NCBI GenBank assembly: GCA_038501625.1
Contig: JAZAYU010000928.1
Span: forward strand, 58,297 to 122,296
Length of the DNA: 64,000 nt
From: Corbicula japonica
Taxonomy: Eukaryota; Mollusca; Bivalvia; Venerida; Cyrenidae
Direction: 5' to 3'
Shown here: piece after piece, positions 34,180-45,654 of the stretch
Layout of the letters: each line of letters begins with the position of its first letter
How positions within the stretch are numbered: the stretch's first letter is position 1
Program-made: the position numbers and the translations under genes
The notes under the pieces: generated by a model
What the model was told of the DNA's origin: nothing
Seen by the model: only the letters and a program-made list of their open reading frames with translations
Databases searched by the model: none

Positions 34180-34440
34180 TGCCTTTATACGCCCGAAGGG
34201 ACGTATTGTGTTATCGCCTCGGTGTCCGTCTGTCCGTTAGGGATCAAAAGTCATAGTTAGCAATTTCGCTTCCGCTCTTTTACTTTTAAACCACTTGAAG
34301 GATTTCGAAGAAACCTGACACAAATGTTTACCGCGTTGAGACGACGTGCAGAAGCCATGTTCCGTATGGCCTGCTTCAAGGCCAAGGTCAGACTTAGGGA
34401 TCAAAAGTCATAGTTAGCAATTTCTCTTCCACTCTGTAAC
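34180..34440 (+). repeat. Dispersed-repeat fragment beginning TATACGCCCGAAGGGACGTA
   Basis: Starts with TATACGCCCGAAGGGACGTA and CCTCGGTGTCCGTCTGTCCG, phrases I associate with a common mollusc repeat. Inside, AGGGATCAAAAGTCATAGTT followed by AGCAATTTC occurs twice (34,238 and 34,398), a 160-bp direct duplication. Confidence 0.55.
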
Positions 34441-34486
34441 TCTTGAACCTTTGATTTAGACTTTTTTACTTAGTATTGTAGACTGT

Positions 34487-34625
34487 TAAGCTTAAGATCA
34501 GAGACTGGTTAACTAAGGATTACAAAATGGTTGACTTAGTGTTGTAGACTTGTTGACTTAAGATTAGAGACTGGTTTACTGAGGATAAGAGAATGGTTAA
34601 CTTTGTTTTGTATACTTGAGACTGG
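34487..34625. repeat. Two copies of a ~66-bp degenerate tandem unit
   Basis: Words of the kind AGACT-GTTAAGCTTAAGATC, AGAGACTGGTT, ACTAAGGATTA and GGTTGACTTAGTGTTGT recur once with changes. No coding role seen. Confidence 0.6.
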
Positions 34626-34849
34626 TTTCAAATCTTATGTTTGTAATCTTGAGACCAGTTTGTGCCAAACCCTTCATTTAAAATAATTAAAAAAAATTAC
34701 ATTGTTATGCTTTAAAATAATATAATGATTATTAAAACCAGTATACTGGTTGCCTTTTATAATTAAAGGGTTGTTAACACAGTTTATAGATCAAGCATAA
34801 CAGAACTTCTTCTGATTGCAGAGTGATCAAACTTGAACTTAGGATACTT

Positions 34850-35650
34850 ATACTTTATGGACTTGTCAAGACCTAATAGAGTCGCTTACTTTCTTACTGG
34901 ATAATATTTATGTTAGATTCGGTACCTGTAATTTATAAACAAGTAATAGGCATTCCAGTGGGTACTTATTGTGCACCCCTTGTTGCTAATCTGTTTTATA
35001 CTGTTATGAAAGAGATTTAATGTTTTATCTTCTACTAACACCAAATGATATTTATACAGCTTTGAACAACACTTCAAGGTACCTTGATGATTTATTTAAT
35101 ATAAATAATAACCATTGTCAATCACTGGTTAATAAGATTTATCCTAAAGAACTACAACTTAATAAAGCGAGCACTTCAGAAAAGCAAGCACACTTTCTTG
35201 ATCTAAATCTGTCCATTGAAAGTGGTTACGTCACTACTAAAATATATGATAAAAGAGATGATTTTAATTTTAAAACAGTAAATTTTCCGTTTTTAACGGC
35301 GATGTTCCTCGTGCAACAGCTTGTTCGCTTTTCAAGAGCTTTCAACGATATCGATGTTAATTATTTCAATGAACGTAATCTTTGCATTACAGATATTAAA
35401 TTTTTAAAACAAGGTTATTGGTATCACAAATTAAGGAAAACCTTTTGCAAGTTTTATCGCTGATACCCAGATCTAATTCATTTATACAGGTGCAGTTTAA
35501 AAGTAATTTACAAGATATTTCACAGCCAGTTTTTATGAAGATTTATTTTATAAACTAAAGAAATTAAAAGGCAATATAAATTTCTCCCGGTTATTCGTAA
35601 AAATCATATGTAAATTAATAAATAAAGGTAACCGACATGATATTTTGCAT
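34850..35650 (+). pseudogene. Reverse-transcriptase fragment 1 (Penelope-like or related)
   Basis: Pieces in shifting frames give the order expected of a reverse transcriptase: QVIGIPVGTYCAPLVANLF (about 34,940-35,000), SRYLDDLFNINN with the catalytic-type YLDD box (about 35,075), KIYPKELQLNKAST, FLDLNLSIESGYVTTKIYDK, then ERNLCITDIKFLKQGYWYHK. A base missing at TTTTTA-ACGGCG (35,291-35,300; the second fragment has TTTTTAGACGGCG) and a small deletion after it break the frame. The family is common in bivalve genomes. I favour a Penelope-like element, but no GIY-YIG domain is visible to prove it. Confidence 0.8.
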
Positions 35651-35929
35651 AAAAAAATGTTTTTTCTTTACAATATTGCGGATATGTCAGATTAGTTTCT
35701 TCTTGATTGTCATCCTTTTGCACTAATTTTAGTTCCTTTATTTCAGCGCCGTAACTGGATAGATGACACCTACAGAAACAGAAATTAACATAGATTGCTG
35801 GAAAAACAAAATAGACGATAGGCATTGAAACGGGCCAAATGATATTTATATCGGTGGCACTAATATTTCGTCGTTGTCTTTTTTTGTGTTTTATTGCTTT
35901 TCTGGAATGAATTTCAGTTTACTTTTCAA

Positions 35930-36275
35930 TTCGCTTACTCAAATTAACTTTAGCTTGTTAATAGTTTTCTTGACCTTAATCTTTCTTTTGAAAATGAATG
36001 CGCCACTACTAAAATATAGGATTATAGATATTATTTAAAATTAAATGCTGTAAATTTTCCGTTTTTAGACGGCGATGGTCCTCGTGCAACATTTCTCACG
36101 TTTAAAAGTTTCACTGCCGATACCAAGATTTAATAGAAAAATGCAGGTGCAGTTTAAAATCACTATATTTGCAACAAGGTATTTTACAACCACATTTTAA
36201 TGAAGATTAAATGTGAGAAAAAAAAGACAATGTTAATTTCTCTACGTTGATTGTAAATTCCAAAAGAAGGGTTAC
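35930..36275 (+). pseudogene. Reverse-transcriptase fragment 2
   Basis: A shorter, more decayed copy of the same element. TTTTCTTGACCTTAATCTTT (LDLNL region), GTAAATTTTCCGTTTTTAGA and GACGGCGATGGTCCTCGTGC (NFPFLDGD region), then CAGGTGCAGTTTAAAA, are in order with deletions between. It lies ~300 bp after fragment 1 in the same orientation, which suggests tandem insertion or a rearranged single copy. Confidence 0.7.
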
Positions 36276-36559
36276 CAACATGATATTCTACAGCGCTCTA
36301 CATGCGTGTTGATTCACCCATCTGTAGTTGATCATTATGCTTGTACATCTCTTTGGTTGCACGGCGGTGGCAGGGATAAAAAGTTTATGAAATGAAATCG
36401 TAAAAGAATCTAGAAGCTCGATTTGTTTGTTTTTAAGCCTGTCATCGTGTTCTTGCTGATTTGACTCCATTTGCTCTGGTCTCTTATTTATTTACTTATT
36501 AAGATCATTTAGTACCCACCTTTTTGCTTTATTATGATAAGCTTAATATTATGTTTTGT

Positions 36560-36665
36560 ACGTTTGTGTCCTTTTGCATGCATTGTCGAGCGCATGGGTG
36601 GGTTGGTGTATTGGGCCAAGACAACGTGTGATTGTGAATGTGGCAATTCCTGATATGCATAATCC
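36560..36665 (+). repeat. Rep2 fragment
   Basis: The end portion only: GTGAATGTGGCAATTCCTGA followed by TATGCATAA, which matches the end of Rep2 at 42.7 kb. Confidence 0.5.
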
Positions 36666-37400
36666 ATTTTTGTGCATGTTCTTGTCTGGATATCATACCG
36701 GTATGCGATTGATGTTTTATGACTGATAACTCTTCAATATTTTCGGAAACCATTTTTTATACTTTAATCCAATTAGTACATGTACATAAAAACGGCAGCC
36801 CGTATGGGGCTTCTTAAGTATATTTATATTAATAAAAACTATGGGTTTTCTGATGTTTGGAACAACCCGTTTCAATATGATGTTAACCTTTTCAAATATA
36901 GCGTGATAAGTTTTTGTGTTGTTTTTTTTTTTTTGCAAGAGTTTACAATTAATATCTCATTTTTCATAACATAATTGCAGATAGTTATTAATGCGGCACA
37001 ATCAACAAAAGCGAAAAACAAAAGAAACGCTCAAATAGTTGTTTGATGATGTCCGTCTGTCCTTAGAAATTATGGTTTACTAAGAATAGCGTACCAACCC
37101 ATTTTACATGTAATCACGTTTTTCTCAAGTATTTGTTTCAATAGAGGAGATTTTAACGTCTAACCATGGTTTTAATCAAAAGTCTAATTATGTCTTTGGT
37201 AGAATCCCAATGTCAGTAAGATAATGCTTGCTCAGTTTGGTATAATGGTTTATGTCAAAGTTACAAATTTAAAACAAACTACAAACCACTCGGAATAAAA
37301 TGGTAAGATTTGTACTTAATCTGGATGCTCGAACCCGTATAAGTAAAGAACATTTAAATCATCTTTCCTGGTTTCCCTTTGAGAAAAGGGTTTGTCATTA
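36666..37400. other. Spacer, no gene recognised
   Basis: AT-rich; overlapping frames on both strands around 36,717-36,974 have no domain and are attributed to composition. Confidence 0.4.
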
Positions 37401-37409
37401 AATGTTACA

Positions 37410-38183
37410 CAGGCGCGTAGGAGCGATTTGAACATTGGGGCCGCGGAAGAGATGATTTTGGCTGCATAGATTGATATTCATTGATATGTCGTTATAATAA
37501 GTTTCTTATTTTATAAAACAATTAATATGTAGTCATTATTGTATAAAACGTTTATTCATTATACAGTATTCGAGTACTGAACTACGGCATCAACAATAAG
37601 ATCACAGTTCGTAAATTAACGTCTATTCTTGTAATAATACATAGATCTTCATATGTAAATTTTGAAAGTAATAAATGTAACTGTACAAAGATCGGATAAC
37701 AAAAGATGCATCAGTAATAGTGTCGTGCCCATATTGACTGAATATCCCTTAGGAAATTATATTATTTTAATAAAAGGAACATTGTATACAATTCCGAGCG
37801 CTTTCTTGAACCTTGGTCTTGGTATTAGATTTTAATGCAGCTTGAACTTTGCCTATTATGGTCTTCGAATACGACATTATTTCGCGCTACTTATTTCGAT
37901 ACATTTAACTGGGATTAGCTCCTTACTCAACCGTTGGTTTAACATCCCGAGGCAATCACGCGAGCCATCACCGTTTCCTTGACATTGACACTTTACTGTG
38001 TATTAGCTAAGCCGATAACGATGTTTAAGTGAAAACGACGATCTTATGGCACGATTTTAATGTTTATGACATTGCATAATCGCCACAGAACCCTATTTTG
38101 AAGTCTTGGCCGCCGGGGCTGCGACTTGCCGAAATATTGGGGCCGCGGGCTCGGCTCCTGCGGCCCAAGCTCCTACGCGCCTG
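37410..38183. mobile_element. 774-bp inverted-repeat element, hAT-like ends
   Basis: The ends CAGGCGCGTAGGAGC and GCTCCTACGCGCCTG are perfect inverses. GGGGCCGCGG also recurs inverted near the right end. TTACA flanks both sides (37,405-37,409 and 38,184-38,188). CAGG ends recall hAT elements, whose duplications are normally 8 bp, so the 5-bp match may be a worn one. No transposase visible. Confidence 0.75.
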
Positions 38184-38298
38184 TTACATGTATGTCATGT
38201 TTTAATGTTATGAACATTTTGGCTTATAGTTTCATAGATATTGTTTTTTTTTCAAGACTAAGACCATAGCTACAATACCAGGTTGAGCAATAAGGGTA

Positions 38299-39203
38299 CA
38301 CTTAACAACTTTTCTAAGTATACACCTTCGTCTTGGGGCATTACTGGCTTGATAATTGAACTATTGCTCCAAAACTTTCAATAAAACATGCAATAAATAC
38401 TAACTGATTTATCAGTAAAACAGTTTTCAAAAAGACAGACAACTGACTGCTCCAAGTCATTTAGAGTACTGTGACCCACAGAATACAAAGTTACATCAGT
38501 AAATAAAGAGTATGACACCAACAGCGCGTATAACTGCAAGACGCATTGAATCTCATTCAGCTAATACAGTGCTGAACGACTTCTTTATGGAATCTTAAGC
38601 CCATTCCAGAAGAAGCCCGTTTTCAAGTTGCATGGTTGGTCCCTCCTGTTTCGTATGCCTCTTCCAAGATCACACAACAGATTGAAAACTAGATTTAAAT
38701 CCGGAGTTCTAGCTCTCCATGGAAATATTCTGACGGTGTTCACCTCAAGAAAACGTCTGTTGTTCGCCGAACGATGACACAGTGTACAACCATGCATTTA
38801 CTGCATGCGCCTTTGTGCTTGGAGACGTGGAAGGACAACCAGAACAAGGACTTATCTGATATTCTGCAGAATTTAAGTTCCATTGGATTAAAACTGCTAC
38901 AGTCCTCTTGTTTATTGACACACCAGCCCACAAAAAAAATCCGCTTCAACATTTTTTTCGCGATTTAACCGTTCATCGCAAAAGGTTGCCATATGCGCCT
39001 TTAACTGATATTTGAATTTGTTTTCTGTGGGTGTCAGTATTCTAAATGATTGTGAGCAGTCATTTGTCTGTCATTTTGAATAATGTATGACTAATTAGTT
39101 AGTATTACTTGCATGTTTTATTGAAAGTTTTACAGCAATAGCTCAATTATCAAGCCAGTAATGCCCTGGTACACAGGTGTATACTTAGAAAATTTGTTAA
39201 GTG
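38299..39203 (-). mobile_element. Tc1/mariner element with decayed transposase
   Basis: TA-flanked inverted ends start CACTTAACAACTTTTCTAAG and continue as ~115-bp arms (GGGCATTACTGGCTTGATAA is shared by both). On the minus strand about 38,795-38,640 encodes WRARTPDLNLVFNLLCDLGR and GIRNRRDQP, the (S/T)PDLN-xx-N-L-D-LGR-R-R block around the second and third catalytic acids of Tc1-like transposases. The rest of the gene is short and frame-broken, so the element is dead. Confidence 0.85.
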
Positions 39204-39205
39204 TA

Positions 39206-40740
39206 TATATGGTTTCTCTAAGGTAAAAAACGCTCCTGCGCAAAATCATTTTGTTTTTAGCGTCTAAACTCTAGAACAATATACCCTCATTTTTAACAAC
39301 AATAAAGCGTCTTATTAATTTTAAAGCTACCATTAAAGAATTTTTGCAAAGTTCCTAATTAAAGAAGTTGAAACTTTTTTAATTTTGTATTTAATATTTA
39401 TGATTTTATTTTTCTTTTATTTTCTTATCTTGGCTCAAGTGAATTTTGCTGAAACAGTTATTATTTCAATTTACATAGTAGATTATTTTTTTCTTTACAC
39501 TGTATACTATATCCACTATGATAAATAGATAATACGAACGAGATACTTACGTGTTTTTATTATTGTTTTTTACGAGTTTGCCTCTCTGGAAATAAATGCT
39601 TGCACTTTCTTTCGCTATCATTAGTATTATAAGCATTCCATTGCTATCTCTGCTTCTTAACATTTATATAATTGTTGCTTTTTGGTAATAACTATTTTAT
39701 ATTGTTAACTTTCATATTTAAACCAATGTATGTTTTCTATGCCGAAATAAATCTATGTCTTTCTAAGTCAAAGTCGCACTAAAAGGTTTCAGGGTCAAAA
39801 TATGATTAATATATAATCCTCTAGGGTCTTCACGTCTTATGCAAACCAAAATGAGACGTAAGGTCATCCCAAGAACACCAAAAATGACATGTGATGTTTG
39901 CGTCCCCTATACCCAAACACACGCTCACACACGCACGCTCGCATACGCATTTTTTTCTATAACAGTCTTCGAATGAAAACAAATATATATTTAAGAAAAA
40001 TTGCTACGAAATTCGTTTAAACGCTAATGTTTTGGCTCCTTTTTTCTATTAAAAGCGTGAGCCACAAAATTTGAATAGAGAAATAAAGGCATCAGTTCGA
40101 CCAATATTCTCGGAACATTTCGTGATTTATTATTCACGGCTTAAGGTAAGTCGAGTCAGATATTTAATTCAGGCATAAGGAAGACAACTGACATAAACAA
40201 TCATGAAACATAAACTATTTAATACAAAGTGTTAACAAAACATAGTAAAACAATAATGACAAGATTTCAAAGACTTATATTTCACATTTGTTTGCGGGTT
40301 ATTGAAAGCTTACTTCTGTGATCTATTTATGATCAACACTTGAAGCTTACTTTTTTGTAAGCTATATACAAGAAAAAATGTTTTACAGTTTTCTTGAAGG
40401 TTCATTCAGTCAGTTTTGTCACATAGCGAACAAGTTGTGGCAGCCTTCCGTACAAATTTATGGCATATGGTTACGAGCAGATCCTGTTCTAGCAGACCAT
40501 TTTGAGCTGGCATTCTTAACGCTAATAGATGGAAATTATCTGAGTTACTTCCCTATTATCTGAGTCATTGTTTCTAAAATCGTCGTACAATGACAGATGT
40601 CGAACGTGAACTCGAAGTTATGTGTATTATAACATCATGATACATAATAAACTGATATGTTTGTAAAACACCTTCTTCTCGCAAAATCTACTGACAGAGA
40701 CCTTATATTGCGGAACTTTTACCCATGTTTTGTCACAAGG
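39206..40740. other. Spacer, no gene recognised
   Basis: AT-rich. The frame at 40,378-40,563 lacks motifs. A CACACACG-type short run lies near 39,919-39,950. Nothing else identified. Confidence 0.4.
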
Positions 40741-40744
40741 CGGA

Positions 40745-40985
40745 AAATGCACCCTAGAACCTGGTTTAAACCCCGAGCGGCAATTTATTTTGCCACTGAC
40801 CGTTCCAAGGCGGTAGATGTATCTCTAAAGGTTCTCTTTTTCATTAACTGTTTGTGGCGTCCTATTTGAATGGACATGATTATAACAAACATGCTTTCTC
40901 TCTCATCCTCTCTTCTTTTTTCGCTGCGTTTCAAGGATGAGTTTTGTGAGTGTGATGATTTCTGATATGCATATACTTCTTTTTA
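40745..40985 (+). repeat. Rep2 copy, plus orientation
   Basis: Begins near TGCACCCTAGAACCTGGTTT, passes TGACCGTTCCAAGGCGGTAG and TTTGTGGCGTCC, and ends at CTGATATGCATATAC. It forms an inverted pair with the copy 220 bp downstream. Confidence 0.85.
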
Positions 40986-41204
40986 ACATGTGCACTAAGA
41001 TAAGCAAGACCATTGTGGTTACCAAACGTTAAGAGATTTTTATATCACTTCCTTGCAAAATGTCGAACGAAGTAATCATAGACAACTATTCAAACGCAGT
41101 ATGGCTTGATTAAAGATAATGCAGTTTCAGGTTTTATTGTATTGTTCGGATGTCGTTTTGTCATAAGATAATCGTTGCAAAAAAAGGGAAAATATTTATA
41201 TAAG

Positions 41205-41485
41205 TAATAGCTTCACCTAGAAAACAAATCCTTCCCATGCAGAGAAAGAGAGCATGGGTTTATAAGAATATCAATTTCAAGAAAAGACACCACAAACAAT
41301 AAACGAAAAAGTGAACATTTGGTGTACCCGCCTTAGAAAGGTCAGTGACAAACTTTGTCACTGGGTGTTTAAACCAGGTTCTAGGGTGCACCAACCTCAC
41401 ACGTTTTCCAACAGGTTCTAATAAAACACAAAGTTTTCTTTGTTATATAACTCAAACCCTCCCTTCCCATCAACTCAGGCATTTA
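41205..41485 (-). repeat. Rep2 copy, minus orientation
   Basis: The inverted counterpart of the copy at 40.75 kb: CACCACAAACAATAAAC, GGTCAGTGACAAACTTTGTC, TTTAAACCAGGTTCTAGGGT and CACCAACCTCACAC. The extra 3' part (CCAACAGGTTCT...CAACTCAGGC) is also present at 62.9 kb, so Rep2 extends beyond the GGTTCTAGGG block. Confidence 0.85.
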
Positions 41486-41929
41486 CCATGTATCTAATTT
41501 TACAAATAGATTTTTGTGGACTGGAGTTAAGACAAGTCAAGTTGCCAAGACAACTTCTACATGTACCTTATGCCATAGTTTTTAATAAATTGAAAAGCAT
41601 TCAATGTGAAAAGACATTATTTCCAATGTGATAGTAGAAAGGATGCAGTTCTTTGAATTGTATGAAACATATTTTTTCAAATGTAATGTTCATATCTCAA
41701 TTTCTTTTAATAAAATTAAAATTATTATCTAATTAACTTGATTTCAAGACACACTGAGTCGTGTAAAAATAATTGATGTTAAGTCGTATCTAGTGAACTT
41801 ACAAGAACTGCTGAACTGAAGTGCGAGAGCTTTTCGGGCCACATGTATCACATCTAGATTCGTACCTCGACATATTCCTACACATATTCGATTTTCATAA
41901 AGGTAAATTTATATACCAATTGAAAGCGT

Positions 41930-42310
41930 CTTAGACTTACTAGGCAATGCTATCGCGGTCCCCACGTTGGGCGACAAATGTCACAGGATAGAAGAATTTG
42001 CAGCCAGACCGAGATTCGGATAACATACCTTCTCCCAGAATAGTGACAAGATTCGTACTGCGACATATTCCCCCAAAATATTAGAAATTCTTCCTCGAAT
42101 TCCAGAAGACACTAAATAAAAGCAATTTCAGGAGTCTGAGACTAACCATGCAATGCTGTCGCGGTCCCCAGTTGGGCCCAAAATGTCACAGGGTGAGAAA
42201 GAATGTGCAGCCAGACCGGAACTGGAACAGGGGATCTGTTGCAGGGAGAGCGCTCTCCTGACTGAGCTTTCCTGGTCGCTTACACATCTTCTTCCCAAAT
42301 AGTGACGCGA
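41930..42310 (-). repeat. Two diverged copies of a tRNA-like repeat
   Basis: About 41,930-42,070 and 42,128-42,310 share AGAC/GAGACTAAC...GCAATGCT, TCGCGGTCCCCA and GCAGCCAGACCG. On the minus strand the second contains AAGCTCAGTCAGGAGAGCGC and CCTGTTCCAGTTCC, which look like the A and B boxes of a tRNA-derived SINE. The open frame at 42,128-42,352 lies inside the repeat. Confidence 0.6.
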
Positions 42311-42599
42311 TTCGTTCCACAAAATATCATTGAAATATATACTTCTTAACATGATAAATATTGTGATCTTGATTTCTCAATATGACATTTTAAACCGGTA
42401 CTTTAAATCGTTATATTTAGAACTAACGAAGATCAGCCAATTGAAATACGAACATCGTGATGTTAAAAAGGAGAATTAAGTAAAGGTGATACCGTCATGA
42501 TGACACATAACTGAATCTTGCACTGTTTTCCTTGACATACATATATTGTAAAAGGTGATATAAAACAATAAATTGAAAAGCCATAAAACATGAGAAATT

Positions 42600-42770
42600 C
42601 GCCACGGTTTGAGCGCAACTGTTCTCAGTTTTGTTAATTATTTGTGGTGTCTTTCTTGAAACTTATCATTTTATAAACCATGCTCTCTCCCTCTTTCTTC
42701 TTCTTGGCTGTGTGGGGAGGCTGTTTTTCTGAATGTGGCAATTCCTGATATGCATATTTCACCTTTGTTC
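42600..42770 (+). repeat. Rep2 copy
   Basis: TTTGTGGTGTCTTTCTTGAA, CTCTCTCCCTC, GTGGGGAGGCTGTTTTTCTG and GGCAATTCCTGATATGCATA are in order. Upstream half missing. Confidence 0.75.
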
Positions 42771-42771
42771 A

Positions 42772-42872
42772 ATATTTACACAAGTAAACAGTACAATTTA
42801 GAACCTTCTAAAACTAAGGTATGCATATTGGCATACTGCGGTGAACATAGAAACTTCAATGAGGTATTTAAA
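42772..42872 (+). repeat. Rep1 fragment
   Basis: TATTTACACAAGTAAACAGT, GGTATGCATATTGGC, GCGGTGAACAT and TTCAATGAGGTATTT match the middle of Rep1 only. Confidence 0.65.
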
Positions 42873-43517
42873 TATGTAAATTTTATATTGACTGGTTCTT
42901 TATAACCATTATTTACCATCAACCCGAAACATTTTAACTCTTGTCGCATAAACTGGATTCCTCAGTATCTTTTTAATATTTATTTTCAATAAAAATGATA
43001 TAATGTTACATGTGTCAGTAAAATTTCGGCAAACATAAAAAATATTCTTGAAGTAAAATAAGTCTAGTGGATACATGAAGGAGTAACACAAACCGTGTAT
43101 GGTAAACAAATTCATTCATAATATACCTCTTACAGTTATGAAGCGATGTACCTTTAAACATGTTTTAAATATAAAAACCTTTATTGCAACTCACTCATTC
43201 ATTTTATCGATAAAATCATTATCAAGACAGCAGTGGCAAGTGTTAGAAAAAACAATTATTATACTGTTTAAAACTGTTTATTAAGGTCGATGGAATCGTC
43301 GCTCACCAAGTCAAAATCTTTTGAAATTTGGTCAGATTAATGTGTAAAGATCGCTTCATTGAAATATGCAAAATAATTCTACTTGCCGACGACGGTTATT
43401 AAAATACAACGCCATGTTCGAAGGCCAGGATCTCCTCCAATTTGTATATATGAATAGATTTCCTTGAACATGCACCGGTACTAGTATAATATTAATGTAT
43501 AATAATGTTTGAATTGA

Positions 43518-43762
43518 AATGATAGTGTCTCTAGCTGGGAGCGAACCTGCAGCGTCTAGCCCTGCAAAACCTGGGACGCAACCAACTGAGCTCTCCGGGA
43601 CAACTCCAAAAAGGATTGATCGGATAGCCCTGATATTTGTTACCATCACTGCATGACATCGGTAACGGGTTAATTTACTGATAACAGTACTGACTAAATG
43701 TACGGCGAGACTTTTTACGGCCGCCACACTGCACAAATAGCTCTACTGTGAATTTCAATAGC
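43518..43762 (-). mobile_element. Rep3 copy 2
   Basis: A reverse-strand copy of the repeat at 26.95 kb. It has the Rep1-like head (CACTGCACAAATAG and CTGATAACAGTACTGACTAA on the plus strand), then on the minus strand GTCCCGGAGAGCTCAGTTGG and GCAGGTTCGCTCCC as A and B boxes, ending CTAGAGACACTATCATT. Two copies with the same internal order show that the head plus tRNA-like layout is a real family. The 126-codon frame across it is not taken as a gene. Confidence 0.8.
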
Positions 43763-43979
43763 TGACATTCTATGTTCTTTGTATTTCGAAAATGTAAACA
43801 TCTGACAATAACATTTAAAACAATTATAACAGTTTATCGTCTGCTTGTGCGCTTATATTACGTCTTAGACATTAGTAGTACGCTGAAAACGGTGCCAAGA
43901 AAGCTCGCGAAACGTAGATTATTCAGGTTGTTCGTGATGTAGGCATGAATATGTTGTGCAATAAATAAGATTCCTTGTA

Positions 43980-44424
43980 ATGATATTTGTTGTGCAGTGT
44001 TATTTAAAATGTTTTTTCCACACGAATCTACTTTTCCTTACCTTAGCGCTTGTTTGTTTCAAATATTCTTTGGGTGGCGAAAATGATGAAGATATATTAG
44101 CGTCAATCGTATTCGTTAACTGTGTTGTTAAGTTGCTTGTTAGGCTGTCTTCGATGTTGTTTAAATGAGTCTGCATCTCCTCTTTACAATATTTAAGTAT
44201 TGCTAGAACACTTTCCAGAGAGGCTTCCAGCTTTTTGTCCATCTGTTCAACCTTTTGTTCAACCTTTACTATTTTATCGAGCATTTGATGATCATACGCG
44301 AACCTTGAACATTCCTCTTCATCATTTGCGCCGGCCAAAGAATATTTGAAACAAACATACAAACGCCAAGGTAAGGACAAGTAAGATTCGTGTGGAAAAA
44401 CATTTTAAATAGCACTGTACAACA
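43980..44424 (-). pseudogene. C1q-gene first exon, folded into an inverted duplication
   Basis: On the minus strand about 44,350-44,160 encodes CFKYSLAGANDEEECSRFAY, DHQMLDKIVKVEQKVEQMDK and KLEASLESVLAILKYCKEEM, clearly the same end of signal peptide and coiled coil as the intact gene at 57.5-57.8 kb. The ATG at 44,403 is out of frame with this, through an indel in the signal peptide. The beginning of the exon is repeated in the opposite direction at about 43,985-44,092, so the minus-strand frame runs on into the antisense of its own signal-peptide region. The plus-strand arm is open from ATG 43,980 (FFHTNLLFLTLALVCFKYSL then GGENDED). No C1q second exon follows. Probably non-functional. Confidence 0.8.
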
Positions 44425-44429
44425 AACAA

Positions 44430-45650
44430 CACTACACTGAAACTTATTTATTTTTCAAAAACTATTTATACAGCCTTGATCATGAACAACCTGATAAAAC
44501 TGTTCTTGTTGAAGCCAGAGAGGATTGAATGTTATTTTCAGTCACGTCTATCTATAATTGACGTATTAAAATTCGTTTTTGAGAACAACGTTTATTCAAA
44601 ATGCTTATCAGTGAACACGCACCTCTAAAAACAAAACAAAAGAGCAAAAAACATGATTATTTCTCACAAACAAGATAATGTAGATTTCCGCCTAATACAT
44701 GTATATGTCAGGATAAGCAACATTGGTTTATTTCCAAAATACATAATTTATGCATACATACTCAAGCATGAGAATTTTATGTAAAAAAAATCACGCACAT
44801 ATGAAATTTTCGATTACGATGGAACATTATATTGTCATTGCTTTTGAACAATCTTAATAATGACAAACTTTGTTTGTATGCTTTGAACATGAAGTCCACA
44901 ATATCGGTGTTTCTGTTTAAAATTTATGTGTTATTAAAACGAGATTTAATCAACAGTTTTAGAACCTTAAACACATGTTTCAAAAACAAGTCACATCTGT
45001 TTTTATTATTATTATTACTATTATTATTTAAGAAATGATTCTTATTTTGGTGCGGTTCATGCAGATTGGACGTGCACGCGAGAGCTGGCAAATCCATAAA
45101 GCACTACATTTTATTCATTTTTTTTCTTTAAATAAACTTAAGTCTAACGCTTACAAAAATAAGTATTAAGTGAAAAGGGGGAGTAATACGTGGGAATTTT
45201 CAATAGTAACAGCCATGACGTTACTGACGTCATTACGTGTCATGCGGTTCATGCAAAATGAACCGAATATTTTTAAACGAAGTAATCAATAGGAATGTAA
45301 ATATTATTAATTACCAAACTTATATAGCGCCCTTTTCATATACACGTTCAAATGTGCTTTACAATGATATAAACTAATAACTCATTACAAGCAATACAAT
45401 TAAAATACTAAAACAGCATTCAAATAAGAAGATCCGAAGACTTGATCTTGATCCATGATCTTCCAGGAGATCCCCCAAGGGTTTAATATCTGAATCTTGC
45501 ATGGAACAAATCAGTCGCCTGTCATCAAACATTCCATCCATGGCATCTGTAACCTTATCTTCAATCACCTGGATCTGAATGTGACATGAAGAACATTAAC
45601 CTGCATAGTTTGGAATACATATGTAAGTAGTGAGACTGACTTCCGAAATC
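44430..45650. other. Spacer
   Basis: AT-rich; an ATT run lies near 45,003-45,030, and TATATAGCGCCCTTTTCATA at about 45,321 resembles a widespread repeat end. The minus frame at 45,374-45,568 has no recognised domain. Confidence 0.4.
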
Positions 45651-45654
45651 TTCT

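Noticed and set aside
35020..35463. Single intact gene of 147 codons
   Set aside because: Upstream and downstream pieces of the same reverse transcriptase lie in other frames; the long frame is one surviving piece of a dead element.
43356..43736. 126-codon minus-strand open frame
   Set aside because: Almost entirely inside the Rep3 repeat, with its tRNA-like segment in the middle.
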